A stretch of DNA of 17,536 nucleotides from an uncultured Roseburia sp. (GCA_947070915.1 CAMTDY010000043.1:1-17536), one strand, 5' to 3'. Counted from the stretch's first letter, positions 6,095 through 14,999 are shown. Numbers and translations are program-made. The notes: generated by a model from the sequence alone, not told the origin.

Positions 6095-7660
6095 TCAGAT
6101 TCCGATATATGTTACCCGGTCAAAATAAGCAAAGGTATCGCTGTCTTCTCCGTTGGAAGTGGCGTACACCCCCAGGGTGTTACCCACAAAACCGCCGGTG
6201 GCATCTGTGCAGAGGATTCTTCCTTCTACATGATCTACGATCGTAGTATAGTTCTTTCCATCTGTACTGTACTGGAAAGACAGGTCCTGAAGACGGGCTT
6301 CCAGTCTCAGTGCCAGCCGGCTGCAGCCGGGCTCCAGCGAAATGGATTCCAGGAGGGTTGTCTCCTCCTTCCAGGTGCGGAACACGGACAGAACTGTAGT
6401 GCTGCCATCGGTACCTGCCAGCAACTGGTAGTTTGAGTTCTCGCACTGGAAAATGGCGATGCCGGCCTGATCCCTTTCGGAAGCCGGGGAGAATTCCATC
6501 ACTGTCTCGAAACGGAAGTTAAAATCCTTCTGCCTCTGGCATACATAACTTGGGTTTCCTGAGGAGGAGAGGGTATCCTTTGCGCACCGCAGGGCAAGAT
6601 ATCCTTTTTTGTCCGTCAGGGAATAATTTTCGGTGACGGGATTTCTCAGATACATAAAGTGCAGGGGAAGGGACTCCCTGTCAAAATGTTCCGTGGCGGG
6701 AACCGGTTCGGTAAAATGCAGGGGAAGATCCGGGGCTTCCAGTGTAGTTTCAACAATCCCCTTTCCTGGACTGACGATGGGCCATCCGTTTTCCCAGGCC
6801 ATAGGCACCAGAAAGGTCTCTCTTCCCAGATTTCGGTAATATCCGCCATAAGGACGGGAGGCGAGAAGAATCATCCACCATTCACCGTTCTTAGTTTCGA
6901 CAATATCAGGGTGGCCGACATTGACGATGGGATAAGCCAGGCCGAGATGCCGGTGGGTCATGATGGGGTTGGCTTTGCAGCCCTCGAAGGGTTCGGACAG
7001 GCTCTTACTCCTGGCGATGGAAATGGCATGATCGTGTGCGGTGCCGGCTTCGGAGATCAGCAGATAGTACCAGCCGTCCTTTTTATAAATATGGGGGCCC
7101 TCCGGCCATTCCACATCCCGTAGCGCTCCGTGCCATGCCGGATAGCTTTCGCCCACAAGTTTCATCGTATCCAGGTCGAGCTCCTGTATGTAAATCTCGT
7201 TGTCTCCGAAATAGCGGGCGCCTTCGCGCCTTGGCTTTGTGCCGCAGTAATAACATTTGCCGTCATCGTCAAAAAACAGGGAGGGGTCAATCCCCTCAGA
7301 ACCAAGGGAATAAGGTTCAGACCAGGGGCCCGCGGGATCTTTTGCGGTGACAATGAAATTTCCCAGGGCGCTGCTTACGTTCGTCGTGATCATGTAAAAT
7401 GTGCCATTATGATAACGCAGGGTTGGTGCAAAAATTCCCTGGCTCACCCCGGCATTCTTTAACGGTAGCTGGGAGGGACGGTCCAGGATGTTTCCGATCT
7501 GCTCCCAGTGGACCAGATCCCGGCTGTGGAAGATGGGAACTCCCGGGAAATAGGCGAAAGTGGATGTTACAAGGTAATAATCGTCTCCCACCCGGCACAT
7601 GGAGGGATCCGGATAAAATCCCGAAAGTACCGGGTTCTGGTAAAGATGTTTGTCGTTCAT
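6095..7660 (-). CDS. GH43 beta-xylosidase / alpha-L-arabinofuranosidase
   Basis: A 521-residue glycoside hydrolase expected to release xylose or arabinose from oligosaccharides by an inverting mechanism. The N-terminal five-bladed propeller (about 1-315) shows the family's three acidic residues: D18 as general base in GFYPDPS, D125 in EGIDPSLF as pKa modulator and E187 in EWPEGPH as general acid. The spacing is nearly that of the characterised Selenomonas enzyme. Residues about 320-521 form the C-terminal beta-sandwich found in the long GH43 members (subfamilies 11/12 type). There is no signal peptide, so it acts in the cytoplasm on imported oligosaccharides. AAGGAG sits nine bases before the ATG. 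It is divergent from the transport operon, which fits shared control, although that is inferred. Substrate preference between xylosyl and arabinosyl linkages cannot be settled from sequence. Confidence 0.93.
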   Translation of the reverse strand: MNDKHLYQNPVLSGFYPDPSMCRVGDDYYLVTSTFAYFPGVPIFHSRDLVHWEQIGNILDRPSQLPLKNAGVSQGIFAPTLRYHNGTFYMITTNVSSALGNFIVTAKDPAGPWSEPYSLGSEGIDPSLFFDDDGKCYYCGTKPRREGARYFGDNEIYIQELDLDTMKLVGESYPAWHGALRDVEWPEGPHIYKKDGWYYLLISEAGTAHDHAISIARSKSLSEPFEGCKANPIMTHRHLGLAYPIVNVGHPDIVETKNGEWWMILLASRPYGGYYRNLGRETFLVPMAWENGWPIVSPGKGIVETTLEAPDLPLHFTEPVPATEHFDRESLPLHFMYLRNPVTENYSLTDKKGYLALRCAKDTLSSSGNPSYVCQRQKDFNFRFETVMEFSPASERDQAGIAIFQCENSNYQLLAGTDGSTTVLSVFRTWKEETTLLESISLEPGCSRLALRLEARLQDLSFQYSTDGKNYTTIVDHVEGRILCTDATGGFVGNTLGVYATSNGEDSDTFAYFDRVTYIGI

Positions 7661-7694
7661 GTGAAAATCTCCTTAAAAATTGTTGATAATTCAC

Positions 7695-7723
7695 ATTTTA
7701 ATATACAATGAACGTAAAGTAAA
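7695..7723 (-). promoter_or_regulatory. Candidate promoter of the GH43 gene
   Basis: On the minus strand TTTACT (7718-7723) is spaced 17 bases from TAAAAT (7695-7700), about 35 bases before the GH43 start codon. Both hexamers deviate from consensus, which would suit a regulated gene. The surrounding sequence is AT-rich, so chance matches are possible. Confidence 0.45.
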
Positions 7724-7793
7724 CAAGAAATATGGACGGTTCATAAAACCTTCATTTTTTAGTCGTTTTTCATAAAAAAAATGTTCAAAACTA

Positions 7794-7822
7794 TAGACAT
7801 GTCACAAAAATAATGATATACT
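7794..7822 (+). promoter_or_regulatory. Promoter of the carbohydrate transport operon
   Basis: TAGACA (7794-7799) is spaced exactly 17 bases from TATACT (7817-7822). The start would be near 7829, giving a leader of about 110 bases before the first gene. It faces away from the GH43 promoter roughly 70 bases away. Confidence 0.65.
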
Positions 7823-7864
7823 TAATTACAAACTGTATGCAAAATATACAAAGAATTCAGTTGT

Positions 7865-7900
7865 GCGTTTCAAAAAATGGCTTTTTTTTGTGCGAAACGC
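7865..7900 (+). promoter_or_regulatory. Hairpin in the operon leader
   Basis: GCGTTTC (7865-7871) and GAAACGC (7894-7900) are perfectly complementary and enclose A6 and T8 runs that can extend the stem around TGGC. The element lies in the untranslated leader, about 40 bases before the start codon. It could stabilise the transcript, act as an operator with symmetric half-sites, or be a small RNA structure. It does not look like a terminator because no T-run follows the GC part on this strand. Confidence 0.5.
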
Positions 7901-7938
7901 CTAAAAAAGAGAAAGGATGAAAGGAGATTGCGACAGCT

Positions 7939-10900
7939 ATGTCAAAGTTGATGAAGAAAAAAGGCTTGCGGACATTTCTTATTGTTGTGGTGGTGATCGC
8001 AGCATTGGTTGTGTTTTTTAAACTTAAAGGAACGTCAACAAGCGACAACTCCGACAAGTATAAGGGCGTGGATCTGGAAGCGACGGAAAATTCCTATGGC
8101 CGTAGTGATACATATGCCTTATACAAAAAAGCTCATGGGGATTCCGCGCCAGAGGGTGCAGAGAACACATATGAGTTTGACATTTTTGGCTATAAAGACA
8201 GCAGCAATGTTTCAAAACGCACTGGTGTTGGTCCGGCAGCTGACAGGTCAGACGCTGTACAGATTCCAGAAGAAGGATATGCAGAGTATGAGATTGACGT
8301 AAAGAACGCAGGATACTACAATCTTATGCTGGAGTATTTCCCGACAACGGATGAAGAAGACCGCGGTATTTCCATTGAATCAAAGATCGAGATTAATGGA
8401 AAAGTTCCTTTTAGCGGAGCGGATGCGATAGCACTTGGCCGTATCTACACGGACGAAGGAGAAGTGAGGACGGATAACCAGGGGAATGAGATCCGTGCTG
8501 CACAGGTGGAAGATCCGAACCGCGGCTGGGTCTCTGCTTATTTGGAAGACGCTACCGGATATGAAGTAGAGCCTTATAAATTTTATATGGAGGCGGGGAA
8601 AAATAAGATCCGTATTACCGGCGTCAATGAAAAACTTGTGATGCGTAAGCTGGTGCTGACCAACAAGAAGGCTGCCCCGGAATATTCTGAGTACTCCCAG
8701 GGGAATTCTGGAAAGACCAATAATGTTGCCGGCGATTATCTTGTTAAAATACAGGGGGAAAAATCTGTGAGACGTTCCTCGCCGTCCCTGTATGCTACTT
8801 ATGACCGTACCTCTAGTGATACGGAATATGAGGATAAAGATGGAAAGATAACCCAGCACAATACGGACAGACAGGTTCTGAACATGATCGGCGGAACCCA
8901 GTGGAAGGTTCCCAATGACTGGCTGGAATGGGAGTTTGAAGCGCCGGAAGAAGGAGATTATGTCATTGGCATCAAGGGACGCCAGGGATATAACCGAGGA
9001 TATATTGCAAACCGTGCCCTGCTCATTGATGGAGAGATGCCTTTCCGGGAAATGTCCAAAGTACAGTTTACATATAGCAATGTCTGGGAAATGAAATGCC
9101 TCCAGGACGAAAAAGGCGAGGCATATAAATTCCATCTGACCAAAGGAAAACATACGATCCGCCTGAAAAATACACTGGGTGAGCTGGGAGACTATCTTTC
9201 ACAGCTGACGGACAGCGTATACAACATGAACCAGATGTACCGTCAGATCCTCGTGCTGACAGGTACCGAGCCGGATGAGTACCGTGACTACCGGATCAAT
9301 GAAGTGTATCCGGAGGTTATCAAGGCAATGGATACCGAGTCTAAGAGACTTTACAAACTGGTAGATGAAGTGGTGGCGTACACCGGTGAGAAGGGTGGAG
9401 AGATCTCTGTAGCCCAGACGCTGGCGCGTCAGATGGAGACCTTCGTGAAGAGACCGGATAAGATCCCGGCTATGCTGAAAAACTTCAAGGAAAATGTAAG
9501 TTCCCTCGGAACATCCATCAACAATCTGAGTGCGGCCTCCATGGATATCGACTACATTGCGATTGCGGGAAGCAAGGAAAAACTGCCGGAGATTGATGAG
9601 AATGGATTTGACAAGATGGTGCATGAGTGCGTGCTCTTTGTCAACTCGTTCCGCAGTGATTCTTCTGCTCTCGGAAATGTGTATGATTCGGATGACCCGG
9701 ACGTGATCGATGTCTGGATCACCGCTGGACGTGACCAGAGTACGATCCTGAAAAATATGGTTGACCAGATGTTTACTCCGGAGACGGGCATCAAGGCGAA
9801 CGTAAAACTGATCGATGCGGCGGCGGGTGCCAATACAGTAACTTCTTCCACGGCGGCAGTCAATGCGATGCTTCCGGCGGTCATCTCTGGATTTGGTCCG
9901 GATGTTGCGCTGAATATCACCCAGACGGAGCCGGTTAACTATGCGCTGAGAAATGCGGTGGTTGACCTCAAAGCAGAGTTCGGCGATGAAGTGGATGAGG
10001 TACTCTCTGAGTACTATCCAAGTTCTTATGAGTCTTATAAGTTCAACGGCGGTCTTTTTGCCCTGCCGGAGACGCAGAACTATAATGTTATGTTCTATCG
10101 TACGGATATCATGGATCAGCTTGGTATCGATGTGAGCAAAGTAAATACCTGGGAAGATGTGATCAAGATCCTTCCTGTTCTTCAGAAGAACAGCATGTCC
10201 TTTGCGATTCCGTCTGTAGAGCGTAAGATCAACAACATGACAAACCCGGACCTTGCTAACTATTATGCCCAGCTGTATCAGCGCGGCGGTACGCTGTACG
10301 ATGAAGAGGCGATGACAACGACCATTGATACGCCGGAGGGCATTGAGGCTTTTGAGTTCTATACAAAACTCTTTACCAATTATAAACTGGAAAAACAGTA
10401 CGATTTTCCAAACCGTTTCCGAAGCGGCGAGATGCCCATCGGTGTTGCAGATTACAGTACCTTTAATACTCTGGCAGTATTTGCTCCGGAGATCAAGGGA
10501 CTTTGGAATTTTGCCCTTATGCCTGGTATGGCCCAGGAGGATGGTTCCATTAACCGTGCTACCCAGTCCTGGGGAACCTGCTCGATGATGCTCCGCGGAG
10601 CCAAGGACAGGAAAAAGACCGACAAGGCTTGGGAGTTCATGAAATGGTGGGCAAGTTCTAAAGTACAGGCTACTTATGCCAGTGAGCTGGAGGCAGTTAT
10701 GGGTGCGGCGGCACGTTATGCCACAGCGAACAAAGATACTTTTGAGACGTTGTCCTGGAGCAGCAAGGAATCAGCAGCTCTGAAAGAGCAGTGGGAGCAT
10801 GCATTCGGTCTTCCGGAAGTTGCCGGCGGTTATTACACGGCACGTCATATCACCAATGCGATCCGTAAGGTTATGAATGATAATGAAGACCCAAGAGAGA

Positions 10901-10998
10901 CTCTTCTTGATTATACCAAAACAATTAATGAGGAGCTTACCAATAAGCGCAAGGAATTTGGGCTTCCAACAGCAAAAGAAGCAAATAAAAATAAATAA
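7939..10998 (+). CDS. Membrane-anchored solute-binding protein fused to two carbohydrate-binding-like domains
   Basis: A 1019-residue protein, more than twice the size of an ordinary sugar-binding protein. Residues 12-27 (TFLIVVVVIAALVVFF) after a basic start form a membrane anchor; there is no lipobox cysteine. Two beta-sandwich regions with the look of carbohydrate-binding modules follow (about 50-240 and 263-445; the second opens with YLVKIQGEKSVRRSSPS and contains GDYVIGIKGRQGYN). A helical linker spans about 446-590. From about 590 a family 1 extracellular solute-binding domain begins (VDVWITAGRDQSTILKNM-like strand, then GGLFALPETQNYNVMFYRTDIMDQLGI and the late KAWEFMKWWAS), as in CUT1 sugar transporters. 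Two permease genes follow directly. The likely role is capture of an oligosaccharide or polysaccharide end at the surface and delivery to the permeases. AAGGAG is 12 bases before the ATG, a rather long spacing. The domain boundaries are estimates. Confidence 0.85.
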   Translation: MSKLMKKKGLRTFLIVVVVIAALVVFFKLKGTSTSDNSDKYKGVDLEATENSYGRSDTYALYKKAHGDSAPEGAENTYEFDIFGYKDSSNVSKRTGVGPAADRSDAVQIPEEGYAEYEIDVKNAGYYNLMLEYFPTTDEEDRGISIESKIEINGKVPFSGADAIALGRIYTDEGEVRTDNQGNEIRAAQVEDPNRGWVSAYLEDATGYEVEPYKFYMEAGKNKIRITGVNEKLVMRKLVLTNKKAAPEYSEYSQGNSGKTNNVAGDYLVKIQGEKSVRRSSPSLYATYDRTSSDTEYEDKDGKITQHNTDRQVLNMIGGTQWKVPNDWLEWEFEAPEEGDYVIGIKGRQGYNRGYIANRALLIDGEMPFREMSKVQFTYSNVWEMKCLQDEKGEAYKFHLTKGKHTIRLKNTLGELGDYLSQLTDSVYNMNQMYRQILVLTGTEPDEYRDYRINEVYPEVIKAMDTESKRLYKLVDEVVAYTGEKGGEISVAQTLARQMETFVKRPDKIPAMLKNFKENVSSLGTSINNLSAASMDIDYIAIAGSKEKLPEIDENGFDKMVHECVLFVNSFRSDSSALGNVYDSDDPDVIDVWITAGRDQSTILKNMVDQMFTPETGIKANVKLIDAAAGANTVTSSTAAVNAMLPAVISGFGPDVALNITQTEPVNYALRNAVVDLKAEFGDEVDEVLSEYYPSSYESYKFNGGLFALPETQNYNVMFYRTDIMDQLGIDVSKVNTWEDVIKILPVLQKNSMSFAIPSVERKINNMTNPDLANYYAQLYQRGGTLYDEEAMTTTIDTPEGIEAFEFYTKLFTNYKLEKQYDFPNRFRSGEMPIGVADYSTFNTLAVFAPEIKGLWNFALMPGMAQEDGSINRATQSWGTCSMMLRGAKDRKKTDKAWEFMKWWASSKVQATYASELEAVMGAAARYATANKDTFETLSWSSKESAALKEQWEHAFGLPEVAGGYYTARHITNAIRKVMNDNEDPRETLLDYTKTINEELTNKRKEFGLPTAKEANKNK

Positions 10999-11013
10999 GA
11001 GAGGAGAGTAAAT

Positions 11014-11949
11014 ATGAAGTTTCTGGGAAAATACATGCAGATTAAGAAACGGAATGCTGGGATCGCCTGGAAAAAGGCGAAGATGTCAAAAACCTGTTAT
11101 CTGTTTTTGCTCCCGTATTTTATTCTGTTTACCGTATTTTACATTTTGCCGGTAGTCATGTCGATCTTTTATAGTTTTACCTATTACAATGTACTCGAAC
11201 CGGCAAAGTTTATTGGCTTTAAGAATTACATAGATCTGCTTTTGTCAGATGATGTATTTCTGATTGCGGTGAAGAATACATTCCTTCTTGCTGCGATTAC
11301 CGGACCACTTGGATATATCATGGCATTTATCTTTGCCTGGTTCATCAACGAACTGCCAAGATACATCCGTGCTTTTGCGGTAATGGTGTTTTACGCGCCG
11401 ACGATCGCCGGCCAGGCGTATCTGATCTGGTCCATCCTTTTCAGCGGGGATGCTTACGGTTACGTAAATGCCTTTTTGACCAAGTTTGGTATCATCAATG
11501 AGCCGATTTTATGGCTGACGGATACCAAGTATATGATGAATGTGGTGATCATCGTCGTCCTCTGGATGAGTCTCGGTACCGGATTCCTTTCTTTCGTGGC
11601 AGGTCTCCAGGGAATCGATGCTTCGCAGTTTGAAGCGGGTTATGTGGATGGCGTGAGGAACCGCTGGCAGGAATTGTGGTATATTACTCTTCCTAATATG
11701 AAACCTATGCTTTTGTTCGGTGCCGTTATGGCAATCACACAATCCTTTGGTGTGGCGGACGTAACGATGGCTCTCTGTGGATATCCGAGTACGGATTACG
11801 CGGCGCGGACCGTTGTTACCCATCTGATCGACTATGGTACGACACGATTTGAGATGGGATATGCGTCGGCTATCGCTACCATATTGTTTGTGGTAATGAT
11901 CGTGTGTAATAAGGCCATTCAGGCATTGCTCAATAAGGTTGGAACTTGA
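11014..11949 (+). CDS. Carbohydrate ABC transporter permease, MalF/UgpA type
   Basis: A 311-residue inner-membrane subunit with about six membrane helices, the first near residues 29-52 (CYLFLLPYFILFTVFYILPVVMSIFYS). The ATPase-contact loop reads FEAGYVDGVRNRWQELWYITLPNMKP, the EAA motif of importer permeases with its conserved Gly and the ending LP. Length and the N-terminal LLPY/P-x-V-x-S pattern match the first permease of CUT1 sugar systems. GAGGAGAG lies just before the ATG, 15 bases after the binding-protein gene. It pairs with the next gene to form the translocation channel; no ATPase gene is nearby. Confidence 0.93.
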   Translation: MKFLGKYMQIKKRNAGIAWKKAKMSKTCYLFLLPYFILFTVFYILPVVMSIFYSFTYYNVLEPAKFIGFKNYIDLLLSDDVFLIAVKNTFLLAAITGPLGYIMAFIFAWFINELPRYIRAFAVMVFYAPTIAGQAYLIWSILFSGDAYGYVNAFLTKFGIINEPILWLTDTKYMMNVVIIVVLWMSLGTGFLSFVAGLQGIDASQFEAGYVDGVRNRWQELWYITLPNMKPMLLFGAVMAITQSFGVADVTMALCGYPSTDYAARTVVTHLIDYGTTRFEMGYASAIATILFVVMIVCNKAIQALLNKVGT

Positions 11950-11966
11950 TAGGAGGTATTACAGAG

Positions 11967-12830
11967 ATGAAATTAATCAAACTCAAAAAGAGAAAGCCAA
12001 ACCGTTCCCGTGGCGGAGATATGGGTATTTACATAATGTTGATCCTGTTTGGTATATTCTTTGTTATTCCTCTTGTATATACCGTTAGTAATGCCTTTAA
12101 GCCACTGGATGAGATTTATCTCTATCCACCGCGGTTTTTTGTAAAAAATCCGACCTTTAATAACTTCCAGGATCTTCTGGTAGTTATGTCCAACTCCTAT
12201 GTGCCGTTCACCCGTTATGTATTCAATACGGTGCTGACTACACTGGTCGGTACGGTGGGACATCTGATCATTGGATCTATGGCTGCCTACGTGCTTGCAA
12301 AATATGATTTTCCAGGCGGAAAACAGTTTTTCAATGTCTGCGTGACTGCCCTCATGTTCAATGCCTATGTGCTTCAGATCCCTACCTATCTGATCATGAC
12401 AAAGCTGGGATGGGTGGATACCTATCTGGCGCTGATCGTACCGGCATTTGCGCTTCCCATGGGACTTTTCCTGATGAAACAGTTTATGGAGCAGATCCCG
12501 GATGCGCTGATCGAGGCGGCGAAGATCGATGGTGCGAAGGAAGGACGTATTTTCCTTCAGATCGTTATGCCCAATGTAAAGCCTGCCTGGCTGACCGTTA
12601 CGATCTTTTCGGTACAGAACCTGTGGAACCTGAAGGGACAGATTTATATTTATTCAGAAGAATATAAGATGCTGCCATATGCCTTACAGCAGATCATGTC
12701 TGCCGGCGTGGCGCGTGCCGGAGTTGGCGGTGCGGCTACGATGGTCGTTATGATGGTTCCGATCATCATATTCGTTATGGCGCAGAGTAACATTCTTGAG
12801 ACGATGGCTAGTTCTGGTATCAAAGACTGA
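11967..12830 (+). CDS. Carbohydrate ABC transporter permease, MalG type
   Basis: The second channel subunit (287 residues) has six predicted membrane helices starting near residues 21-42 (GIYIMLILFGIFFVIPLVYTVSNAF). The EAA loop is canonical: EAAKIDGAKEGRIFLQIVMP followed by NVKPAW. The typical MalG phrase LPMGLFLMKQFMEQIPDALIEAA is present. I place the start at ATG 11967, ten bases after AGGAGG (11951-11956); the TTG at 11946 overlaps the previous stop and precedes that ribosome site. It forms a heterodimer with the upstream permease and would take energy from an ATPase encoded elsewhere. Confidence 0.93.
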   Translation: MKLIKLKKRKPNRSRGGDMGIYIMLILFGIFFVIPLVYTVSNAFKPLDEIYLYPPRFFVKNPTFNNFQDLLVVMSNSYVPFTRYVFNTVLTTLVGTVGHLIIGSMAAYVLAKYDFPGGKQFFNVCVTALMFNAYVLQIPTYLIMTKLGWVDTYLALIVPAFALPMGLFLMKQFMEQIPDALIEAAKIDGAKEGRIFLQIVMPNVKPAWLTVTIFSVQNLWNLKGQIYIYSEEYKMLPYALQQIMSAGVARAGVGGAATMVVMMVPIIIFVMAQSNILETMASSGIKD

Positions 12831-12846
12831 TGAAGGAGGATGAAAA

Positions 12847-14337
12847 ATGAAAGTTTGTAAGAGATTTGCTTCGGTATTTGCACTGTTGCTTGTCGCATCC
12901 GTCCTTTTTGGCACAGTAGAGGCCGGAGCTACAAGTTCTGACGGCAATCATTATACTTACATATATGACTGCTGGGGATATGACAGGGAATCACCGGATG
13001 CATATTCTGTAACACGTACCATTACCGGTTCTGATTTTCCGTGCGGGAACTTTGTAGAACCCCAGGGAATGTTCGTAAAAGGAAATGAACTGTACGTGGC
13101 AGATACAGGAAACAGCAGAGTTGTAAAGCTGGTATTTGAAAATGATGTGTTCACCTATGTGAGTGAAGTAAAAGGGTTTGACAACAACGGTACCGCGGAT
13201 AACCTGAGTAAGCCGCAGGATGTATTTGTGGATAAAGAAGGAAATATGTACATTGCGGATACCGGCAACTGCAGGATCGTTCATCTGGATCCTGCAGGAA
13301 ATCTGATAAAGGTTATAACGAAACCAAAAGATGAGACGGTGGACCAGAAGAACGATTTTCTTCCCCAGAAGCTGGTGGTGGACAGTTCCAATCGTATCTT
13401 TACCCAGGTCCAGAATGTAAACAAAGGATTTATGGAGTTTGCCAATGATGGTTCCTTTACTGGTTTTGTGGGAGCCAGCAAGGTTACTTATAACTTTTTA
13501 CAGTATCTCTGGAAGATGGTGGCATCCCAGGAGCAGAGAGAGCGTATGGATCTCTTTGTTCCCACAGAGTACAGCAATCTCTGCCTGGACTCGGAAGGGT
13601 TTATCTATGCGACGATCGCCCAGATCGGTGATGACGTTATGCCCCGGGAGGCACAGCCGATCCGTAAACTGAATGCAAAAGGAACGGATATTCTTGTCCG
13701 GAATGGATACGAGGAGCCTTACGGTGACCTCTGGTGGACCGGAAGCGGAGAGATGAAGGGGCCATCCAAATTTGTAGACATTACCTGCCTTGATAACGAT
13801 GTATATTATGCCCTTGATAATACAAGAGGACGTATATTCGCTTACGATTTCCAGGGAAATATGCTTTATGCTTTTGGAGGCCACGGATACAAAGCGGGAT
13901 ATTTCATGAATCCATGTGCATTGGAGGATATGGGAGACACCCTTTTGGTTATGGATCAGAATCTGGGCTCCATCACACAGTTTACCCTGACGGAGTATGG
14001 TAAGTACATCAACGAGGGACTGAGTGAATACAAGCAGGGGCATTATGATGAATCCGCTGCGATCTGGCAGAAAGTATTGAAACAAAATGGTAACTATGAC
14101 CAGGCGTATATCGGTATTGGCCGTGCGTATCTGCGGCAGGAAAAATATACCGAGGCGATGGAGTACTTTAAGCTGAAACTTGACACGACCAATTATTCCA
14201 AAGCATACAAACTGTATCGTAAAGAGTGGTTTGAAGATAACATCGGAATTATAATTGCTGTTTTGGTAATTATAATCGTCTTTGGTTATGCTTATGGATT
14301 TATAAAGAAGGCCAGAAAGGAGGTAGAGAAAGGATGA
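12847..14337 (+). CDS. Secreted NHL-type beta-propeller/TPR protein with C-terminal membrane anchor
   Basis: A 496-residue protein with a signal peptide (basic start, hydrophobic 8-22, cleavage near VEAGA at 26-28). About six propeller blades follow at residues 55-385; the clearest are VEPQGMFVKGNELYVADTGN and KPQDVFVDKEGNMYIADTGN, both typical NHL repeats. Residues about 386-460 hold two TPR-like helical repeats (YINEGLSEYKQGHYDESAAI and AYIGIGRAYLRQEKYTEAME). A hydrophobic segment at about 468-488 and a basic tail (KKARKEVEKG) anchor the C-terminus in the membrane. The gene starts 16 bases after the permease and overlaps the YIP1 gene by ATGA, so it belongs to the same unit. The propeller could bind glycan or protein, and the TPR could hold partners together at the membrane; both are inferences. 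I know no assigned function for this architecture. Confidence 0.85.
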   Translation: MKVCKRFASVFALLLVASVLFGTVEAGATSSDGNHYTYIYDCWGYDRESPDAYSVTRTITGSDFPCGNFVEPQGMFVKGNELYVADTGNSRVVKLVFENDVFTYVSEVKGFDNNGTADNLSKPQDVFVDKEGNMYIADTGNCRIVHLDPAGNLIKVITKPKDETVDQKNDFLPQKLVVDSSNRIFTQVQNVNKGFMEFANDGSFTGFVGASKVTYNFLQYLWKMVASQEQRERMDLFVPTEYSNLCLDSEGFIYATIAQIGDDVMPREAQPIRKLNAKGTDILVRNGYEEPYGDLWWTGSGEMKGPSKFVDITCLDNDVYYALDNTRGRIFAYDFQGNMLYAFGGHGYKAGYFMNPCALEDMGDTLLVMDQNLGSITQFTLTEYGKYINEGLSEYKQGHYDESAAIWQKVLKQNGNYDQAYIGIGRAYLRQEKYTEAMEYFKLKLDTTNYSKAYKLYRKEWFEDNIGIIIAVLVIIIVFGYAYGFIKKARKEVEKG

Positions 14338-14999
14338 GTATAAAAGAACGGATTCTCAACAAAGAGGGCTGGACCTCCTATGGACATTCATTGCGTTATG
14401 CCCTGCACTGTATTGTTCGTCCTTTCGACGGTTTTTGGGATCTTACTCATGAAAAGAGAGGGTCTATGGCGGCGGCAAATACCATTGTGGTAGTGCTTCT
14501 GCTGACGAACATGCTGAGACTGGGATTTACGAGTTTCATGTTTTACCCGGTAAACTGGAGGACCGTAAATCTTCTTATGGAGATCATGACATTTTTGCTT
14601 CCTTTTGTGGTATATGTTGTGGCAAACTGGTGCCTTACAACGTTGTTTGATGGAAAAGGTACATTAAAGGATATTTATATGGGTACGGCATATGCCATGA
14701 CACCCTATGTGTTGATCCAGCTTCCTTTGATCGTACTGAGCAATGTGGTGACAGAAGAAGAAGGTGCATTTTATCAATACTTTGGAGTTTTTTCCATGGT
14801 GTGGTGTGGTCTTCTGATCGTGGCTTCTGTTATGATGATCCATGATTTCCTTCTGGGAAAAGCTCTCGGCCTGCTGATCTTTTCCGCAGTAGGCATGCTG
14901 GTTATTATATTCCTGTTAGTATTATTCTTCAGTTTGATCAGTGATGGTTTCTCTTATTTCTATTCTCTGTATAAAGAAATCATTTACCGGTTCTATTAA
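14334..14999 (+). CDS. YIP1-family five-helix membrane protein
   Basis: A 221-residue integral membrane protein with five hydrophobic segments, near residues 43-67, 79-103, 112-138, 147-171 and 177-205, after an N-terminal amphipathic region of about 40 residues (GWTSYGHSLRYALHCIVRPFDGFWDLTHEKRGS). The phrase RPFDGFWDL and the later GTAYAMTPYVLIQLPL fit the bacterial YIP1 family. The start overlaps the stop of the propeller gene (ATGA), so their products are probably made in equal amounts and may bind each other. Eukaryotic YIP1 proteins act in membrane traffic; no biochemical role is established for bacterial members. Here it may be a membrane scaffold for the transport apparatus, which is inference. 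Confidence 0.8.
   Translation: MSIKERILNKEGWTSYGHSLRYALHCIVRPFDGFWDLTHEKRGSMAAANTIVVVLLLTNMLRLGFTSFMFYPVNWRTVNLLMEIMTFLLPFVVYVVANWCLTTLFDGKGTLKDIYMGTAYAMTPYVLIQLPLIVLSNVVTEEEGAFYQYFGVFSMVWCGLLIVASVMMIHDFLLGKALGLLIFSAVGMLVIIFLLVLFFSLISDGFSYFYSLYKEIIYRFY

Noticed and set aside
7130..7462. Plus-strand open frames across the GH43 gene
   Set aside because: They are antisense to a GH43 gene with all three catalytic residues and have no family features.
7801..7938. Catabolite-response (cre) site before the transport operon
   Set aside because: No stretch fits the cre consensus well; the GCGTTTC/GAAACGC arms are too far apart.
8380..9153. 257-codon minus-strand open frame inside the binding-protein gene
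   Set aside because: It is antisense to a long, well-supported gene, has no ribosome site and encodes no recognisable domain.
11946..11966. TTG start for the second permease
   Set aside because: The strong AGGAGG lies after this codon and points to ATG 11967.
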